Source: Hofstenia miamia (Eukaryota > Xenacoelomorpha > Acoela). Taken from it: DNA of 64,000 bases. Where the stretch lies: the NCBI GenBank assembly GCA_004352715.1, contig SCFE01000075.1:1011094-1075093 (forward strand), written 5' to 3'. Made by a program: the position numbers and the translations under genes. Shown here piece after piece: positions 57,880-64,000 of the stretch. Under the pieces are notes generated by a model. That model did not search any database. It saw only the letters and a list, made by a program, of their open reading frames with translations, and was not told where the DNA came from. Position 1 is the first letter of the stretch, and every line of letters begins with the position of its first letter.

Positions 57880-59250
57880 ATTTAATTTAAAATATAATTC
57901 TTGGAAATTAGAAAATTTGAATTCAAATAATTTCTCACGCAGCGATCCGGTAACAGCTCTTTCAAGGTATTGACCTGATGACCCGTTTTCCAATTTGCAT
58001 CTCTGCTACATTCAATACAAAAGACTTTATAATCTTTTAATTGGTTTACTTGGGTTTTTTCAGTGTTCTCCAGCATGATAAAATGGAGGGTAATAGCTTA
58101 AGGTTATTAATATGAATTAATTACTAAATGCATTTTTTATAAAATTCATCAATGAATGTCCAAATGTTCATAACTGACTTTAACATGGTTAGAATAGTTC
58201 TTACGTTTACGACATGAAAATGTTATAATAATATTGTCCAATAACTAGATCTGTCGAAAAATTAGTAGCAGGTCTGTTTAGTGGAATATAATCAAAGGCA
58301 TTGAGATCCAAGCGGTTTGTTAGAAGTTTGTTTAAATAAAGCAAATCATAAAATTGAAATAGTAGAGGAACTGGGAATAAGTCTAATTTTGTAGTTTCCA
58401 ATATTTTTAATCCACTTAGTATATCGACGCTCTAAACGTTCTAATTTATCAACATCTGAGAAACATACGTGAAGGAAGTCAGGATTAAAGATTTGTAAAA
58501 AGTAAGTTTTGAAGTATTAAAGGGAATTGATCTCATAATAAAAGACATAAAAGAGTGATTACACTTTATATTTTCAGACACATGTAAGGCCCAGGTCCAG
58601 GATAAATCATGACTAAAGATCGAAATAATTTACTTAACAGGAATTAACGCGAGAAATGTCTGAAAAGATTTGTAAAAATATTAATCTATCACATTCAAAT
58701 GACTCAAGGAGTTCATTGCGTGAATGACTTTAAGCGGCATAAATCAGAAATATCGTTTGTTCTTTGATATCTGCGATGTTGAGATTCTGGTTTGTTATAG
58801 ATGTGAAGAGTATGAGGAGGTGTATATGATGGTAAAATACGACGCTTAAATCGCTTTCGAGGAACAAATGTAGCTATAATTTCAAAAAGACAGTCATACC
58901 AATAAGAAGTATAACAAGTATTATTCATATAAAAAGAAAATAATAACATTGAGAGAGCCAACGAGAGTCCAATTGTGTTACCATGAGGAAACAAAAATTT
59001 TGGAATTTGGAGGTCATTTTGCTTAGAAGTAAAGTATTAAAGAAAATGGGATTTTGTAACATTAATTTCACACTCAGAGAAGTTACAGCATGATCACAAA
59101 TGCTCTTGTTTGGAGCTAAGTAATCTTCAACAGAAATATTATTGGAATTTGTAAAAGCCAAATCCAAAATGTTAAGAAACGCAAGCTCATTATTTGAAGC
59201 CAATTGTTTTCCCTTGGGAATTTTGGAACAAATGTTTTCACAAAACATTA
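57880..59250 (-). pseudogene. LINE ORF2 relic with the reverse-transcriptase core missing
   Basis: On the minus strand: LNILDLAFTNSNNISVEDYL and ICDHAVTSLSVKL (58925-59248) form the end of the endonuclease (LDL and SDH-like blocks). ATFVPRKRFKRRILPSYTPP and LHIYNKPESQHRRYQR (58713-58994) are the linker before the RT. The RT palm is absent. Sequence then resumes with DVDKLERLERRYTKWIKNI (about 58455-58400) and LFPVPLLFQFYDLLYLNKLL (58207-58401), the C-terminal region that follows the thumb in CR1-type ORF2. The palm appears to have been lost by deletion of roughly 1.5 kb, to judge from family proportions. Confidence 0.75.
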
Positions 59251-62200
59251 GAGCTGAAAGATTTTTTGTCTGGTTAGTTCAGAAATCTCAAATTGCATTA
59301 TGACGGAAATCATTTAAAAATGCAACGGATATGTTGTTCCTGTTAGAAATTGAGTTAATGCTATGATATATAAAAGTTGATTAATATGTTAAATACACGA
59401 ATTGCTACTTCTAATATTTGTTGGATTTTCGGAACATAAGACATTTCACAAGTTGGTCAATACAATATTTGCATGACAAACTGCTAATTTAATTGGTTCC
59501 AAAATCATTTAAATAGTTTTAATCTGAATGTTTTTGTGTTTAAATAGAGAAATGGGAATATACATGTATATCTTTAAATTTTGAAACCAGTTTGTTTATT
59601 ACAAATGACTTCGCCTGAGATGTGATTTTGAATTAAAAGGAAGTACATTCAAATCCTTAATTACTTTGCTAGCATAAATTAGCGAAGCTTCATTGTTAAT
59701 TCAAAACAGAACTGCCCAATTTGAATTGCAAAGCAGCAAGTAAACTTGATATGCTTTGTAGTAGAAAATAATGGTCAACTCCAATAAATGTATTTTTTAT
59801 CATTACTACTCGTTTTAGAAATATTTAACTATACCTTCGATATAGCAATTAATATTATATATACCGATAACTGTAAAAAATCTACTTAGTTGCGGAGATG
59901 TGTGCAAATTATAGACAAACTGAACTGATATTTGGCGGGAATCGCAGTTTTTTCAAAAATACCTATTTTTGGCTATTACTATTCACTAGAACTTAAATAT
60001 ATTTACAATGGGGGTAGGTAGTATACAATGACACTACCCTGCAAAATTTCAAAGATTTATGTTTGGAAACGTATGGTATGAAGTTTTTAAAAAACATTTA
60101 GCCGGAGATATATATATATATATATATATATTTCTGCTTCAAGAATACTGAATTTTATTTTTGCGGATTAGGTTGAGCAGAACATACATTAAATAATATA
60201 ATAGTAAATGTAGTTTTTCAGCGTTTTATTGCAATTGCTTTACATCTTTTGATATTTGAATTTATATGTATTCAAAATTACGCTTCCCCAAACCGATTCT
60301 AAAGGACAGATCTGTGACGGTCGCGATCCAATGCATATTAATACATTATTTGATTAAGCAATAAAATATTCCATAGCAGAATTTTAAATGAATTTGAACA
60401 TTAACGCATACTCAACCAAATAAAATGTATATAAGTTGAGTTGTAGTTTTGAAATAAAAGAGCCTTCAACTAAGCAGGCCTGTATATAGTACATAGCAAG
60501 CTGTAGTCAAGTTTTGTAAAACAACTACAAAGATAATTAATATGTATAATATATTACAAATTTTCAAAGTAATCTATGCAATATTTTAGCACTGAGTGAA
60601 TATCTTTGAAAACTATTAAAAAACTATTTGAACAGATAATTTTTTTACGTTGCTTCAAGAAATAATTAAAAATGTTAAATTTAAATGTATTATACCCAAA
60701 CGTATTGTTAAAGATCATATACTACGACATTTGAGTTTTCATTGAGGTTCTTTGGGCATGTTCATTAGTGGTATGCATTATTGTGTACGCTGTGTAAAAT
60801 GTATGGACAGTTTTGTCTGCTCTTAGGTAGTAGAATTTCTTGCAAAGAATTCTTAAAAAAACTAGAGAGTTCAAAGTTGTTTCAACTAGTGCGATTACGA
60901 AAATCAGTTGTTTTACTTATTGGATTCAAATTAAAACAATGATAGTGATTAGAAACTGATATTAGAGTGAATCGGAGACTACTAGATATATTCTAGTTGT
61001 CTCTAGTGAATTTAGAGTAGCAAAAGGTAATTGCATTTTATTTATTTTAAATTTTGTATAACCTATCCGAATTTAAGTCCAAACTCTAAGTGATTTTAAA
61101 TCAAAAAATCAAACAAAAATTTTAATTCAAAAATTAGAAACCATAAAATTGATAAATATAACAATAAAAAATTTTGTAAAAATCTAATCAAATCTAATGG
61201 ACGTGGGCATTTGTTATTTCCGATTTATTTCCATTCTATTCCAGTTCAACAAGGTTGAAATGGAATGTAAATTTCCATTTTTTAGTTCTACTTCAAGCCT
61301 GTTATATTTAGATCTGTTATTATTTAAGCATAGTTCTGGCATAAGTGTCTGATGACGTATTTGCCCAATCTACTTCGGGTAAATTTCATAGCAAAACTAT
61401 GAAAAAAGGATGACAAACAATGTATTTATAGTGGCAAAAATGTGTAGATAGCGTATCTATTACAGAAGTATTATATATATATATATATATATATACATAT
61501 ATATACAATTATATCAGGTGCTTTGCCACTTTTCCCTTTATATTTGGCGTTTTTCAGATTTTCTGCGGTTTTTAATAGACAAAAAATGTATATTGGCGTT
61601 TTGCCAGGAAAAAATAATATTGGGCAATTTTGATGAAATAGAAAAAAAATATTTTTTACACGTTTGAAGCGGATAAACTGGCTGTAAGAACCGTTTTCAA
61701 CAGTGTAAAACATCAAATTTATCTTTTACATAAATGAATAGGGTTGGACAGTTCACTTCAAAAATCTACAAGTACAAAGCACTAAATTAAAACACAAAAC
61801 TACTATTTAGCTAATGACAAATGTGTAATAAACAAAATTAAAAGAACAGTTCTTGTAAACTCAAAAAACAATTGAAAGTTTACATATTACATTTCCCTTT
61901 CGCTTTTGTCATTTTTGGACGAAATTTCGAGGAGCTCACTGACAAGAAAACATGTGCATTGCAAAAACAATCTATATAATATTTTTTCGTCTTGAGACGG
62001 CTGCAAAATGTAATTAAATAAAAAATTTCAACATGTCAAATTGCTAAACCAGTAGATTGCAGCGTTGATTAGTTTCAAGTTTTTGGAGTTAAAATTAATG
62101 TTTTTATTAATCAAATGATTTCTAACATTTTTATCCTTTTAAAATTTATCAATTCCTAAGTGTTATCAATATTATGTTTTGGTACAGTAACAAAAAACAT

Positions 62201-63650
62201 GAAAAAGACAAAAGGCCATATATAAATTTTATTGGTACATTTTATATAAGTTTTTCTAAAATCTGATGAAAATTTGCGAAACTTTTTTTTTCGTTATAAT
62301 ACTAAAACACATATATCCTCAATTCAGATTTTTTAAGGAAAATTGAATAAATGGCGGTTTATCCAGACAAAGCGCCAATTTCTACTGGATATATATATAT
62401 ATATATANNNNNNNNNNNNNNNNNNNNNNNNNNNNNNNNNNNNNNNNNNNNNNNNNNNNNNNNNNNNNNNNNNNNNNNNNNNNNNNNNNNNNNNNNNNNN
62501 NNNNNNNNNNNNNNNNNNNNNNNNNNNNNNNNNNNNNNNNNNNNNNNNNNNNNNNNNNNNNNNNNNNNNNNNNNNNNNNNNNNNNNNNNNNNNNNNNNNN
62601 NNNNNNNTATATATATATACTAATGGAAAAAATGAATTTCAAAGTGAATTGTAGGATCTTAAATTCAAACTATAAAGGAACAATTTTTCTCAAATTACAG
62701 GAAATTTGATTTCTTGCTGCCATATATTCTTTTCTTGAAACAATGGTGCCCTTGATATACAACATTAAAAGCAATATATATGCACTAATTAGCCTAGAGA
62801 AACATAATAAAAATATTTCATATAATTAATCAAGATTTAATTTGTTTTTCGGTTTTATTAGAAGATCAAATAATTTTTAATTTCAGAAGTGAGTATTTCG
62901 TTATATTTATGAATGTTGCACTTGCTTAAGAGAAATTTCGAAGAGCAGGATAAATCTGAAATATGGGATGAATAAGCAAAATATTCAGCTACTTTTAGTA
63001 AAATATATTAACTTTTATAAATAACGCATATTTCCTGAGTAATTCAAAAACAACTAACTAGCATGCACAGTAATATGAAATGGCCGAAGCTATTGTCAAA
63101 AAAATAAAGCATTTGAATGGATAGAAAATAGTCCGATTATAACTTGAACAAAGAAAAAGAAAGTTGTTTGTAATGCAGTTCTTTTTGTCTTCTGAACTAT
63201 CAAATGTTAAGAAAGGGAAAATAATAATTTACATTTATGCCATTTATTGAATTTTTAAACTTGTTAGATTTTACTTAAAAAGTTTTGCAAAATTTTTCCA
63301 ATTGCTTCACAATAATCGAAGAAATAAGTAAAATTTAGGTGCACTTGCGGAGTGGCACTATCGGTGTTTTTTATTATTTATTTCAAATTGATGTGTATCA
63401 ATGCCAAATTAATTGATCTTCATTGTCACTTAGGCATCAATGTGGCCCTAACCCTTATTCCTCTTCCAAATTCTATCTCATCTTGCTAAATCTTAATCTA
63501 CGTTGTAAATTGGAACAAGGCTAAAAGTGAGCCTGAATCACATTTTTTAATTATTAAAATTTAATTTCAGAATTAAATTTGTGATATTTCAGGAATTTTA
63601 TAAAGTTCAAATAGTGGAATTGCAGATTCAATTCAGATTGATCTAATTAA
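59251..63650. other. AT-rich DNA with microsatellites and a gap; no gene called
   Basis: (TA)n tracts lie at 60107-60130 and 61472-61505. A TTTCCATTCTATTCC dispersed repeat lies at about 61220-61300 (related blocks at 14.3 and 19.6 kb). No coding signal was recognised. An open frame on the minus strand at 61471-61716 ends in the TA repeat and is not credible. Confidence 0.4.
62408..62607. other. Assembly gap (200 N) inside a TA microsatellite
   Basis: Flanked by TATATATA on both sides, as with the gap at 15051. Confidence 0.92.
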
Positions 63651-63659
63651 TAGAGTAAA

Positions 63660-63850
63660 CAAAGTAGTTTTAACATTAATTGTTACATTATAAGGTATTT
63701 TTTTTTTCAAAGTTAAGACGATACCCAAACATGCTCTTAGTTTAGCAGCAATGTGTGTAGACCAGTTCAAATTTAAAGAGAGGTAAACGCCAAGATCTTT
63801 AACTTTATTACTTGTAGGTAGCCAAAAAACAAGTGAAATCTAATAATTGA
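63660..63850 (-). pseudogene. LINE reverse-transcriptase fragment (post-palm region)
   Basis: The minus strand reads SNKVKDLGVYLSLNLNWSTH then IAAKLRACLGIVLTL in one frame (about 63815-63705). This is the K-x-LGVxLxxxLxWxxHI block that follows the YADD box in jockey/CR1-type LINEs. Neighbouring frames are broken, and the window edge limits the view of what lies beyond. Confidence 0.6.
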
Positions 63851-64000
63851 TGCTCTCACTATGATCTTTCGGTATAAAGAGAGAAAGAACTTATTGCAAT
63901 AACCTTGAAAAAATAAAATTACCAGAAACGTCAACCCTTGTAAAATAACAATAATAAAATTTTATAAATGCATGTTCAAGACTTTTGTTTAAAGGACATT

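Overview
This is a strongly AT-rich stretch of an animal nuclear genome. It has no rRNA or tRNA gene, no operon-like gene packing and no long host ORF. It holds many decayed transposons, AT microsatellites, four N gaps, and a few short exon-like pieces with GT/AG splice signals. The repeats (jockey/CR1-type LINEs, many hAT elements, piggyBac and mariner relics) and exons resembling secreted PAN/Apple proteins fit a metazoan, probably a marine invertebrate. The species cannot be fixed from sequence alone.

Layout. 0.2-1.0 kb: a reverse-transcriptase relic (+), abutting a hAT transposase relic (-) at 1.0-1.4 kb. 2.5-4.2 kb: a second hAT transposase relic (+) that appears to keep two introns. 4.4-5.1 kb: a short hAT element. 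8.4-10.2 kb: a hAT element with another hAT inserted inside it, both with perfect 8-bp target-site duplications (TSDs). 14.0 and 22.7 kb: two candidate host exons (+). 15.4-16.3 kb: a mariner-like relic. 17.5-19.4 kb: a LINE relic (-). 22.0-22.4 kb: a fold-back element. 24.9-27.6 kb: a long-inverted-repeat element spanning a 1-kb gap. 27.8-30.1 kb: a nearly complete hAT element with BED finger and transposase, broken at one place. 30.3-34.6 kb: minus-strand exons of one or more cysteine-rich PAN/Apple-like secreted proteins, including a tandem exon duplication. 35.5-36.2 kb: an inverted-repeat element carrying telomere-like repeats. 37.3-45.8 kb: a LINE relic, a tandem array of about 230-bp units made from a piece of LINE reverse transcriptase (itself hit by a TTAA-inserting piggyBac-type element), a nearly complete LINE, and a piggyBac transposase relic. 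47.0-53.8 kb: two direct duplications joined by single N bases, probably assembly artefacts. 54.3-64 kb: three further LINE relics (-) in otherwise featureless AT-rich DNA.

The genes do not form a pathway. The region reads as a TE graveyard around, or within the introns of, one plus-strand and one minus-strand host gene. Best follow-up targets are the LINE-derived tandem array, the hAT copy with a single break, the nested hAT pair, the long-TIR element, and the PAN-like exon cluster. No complete new system was found.
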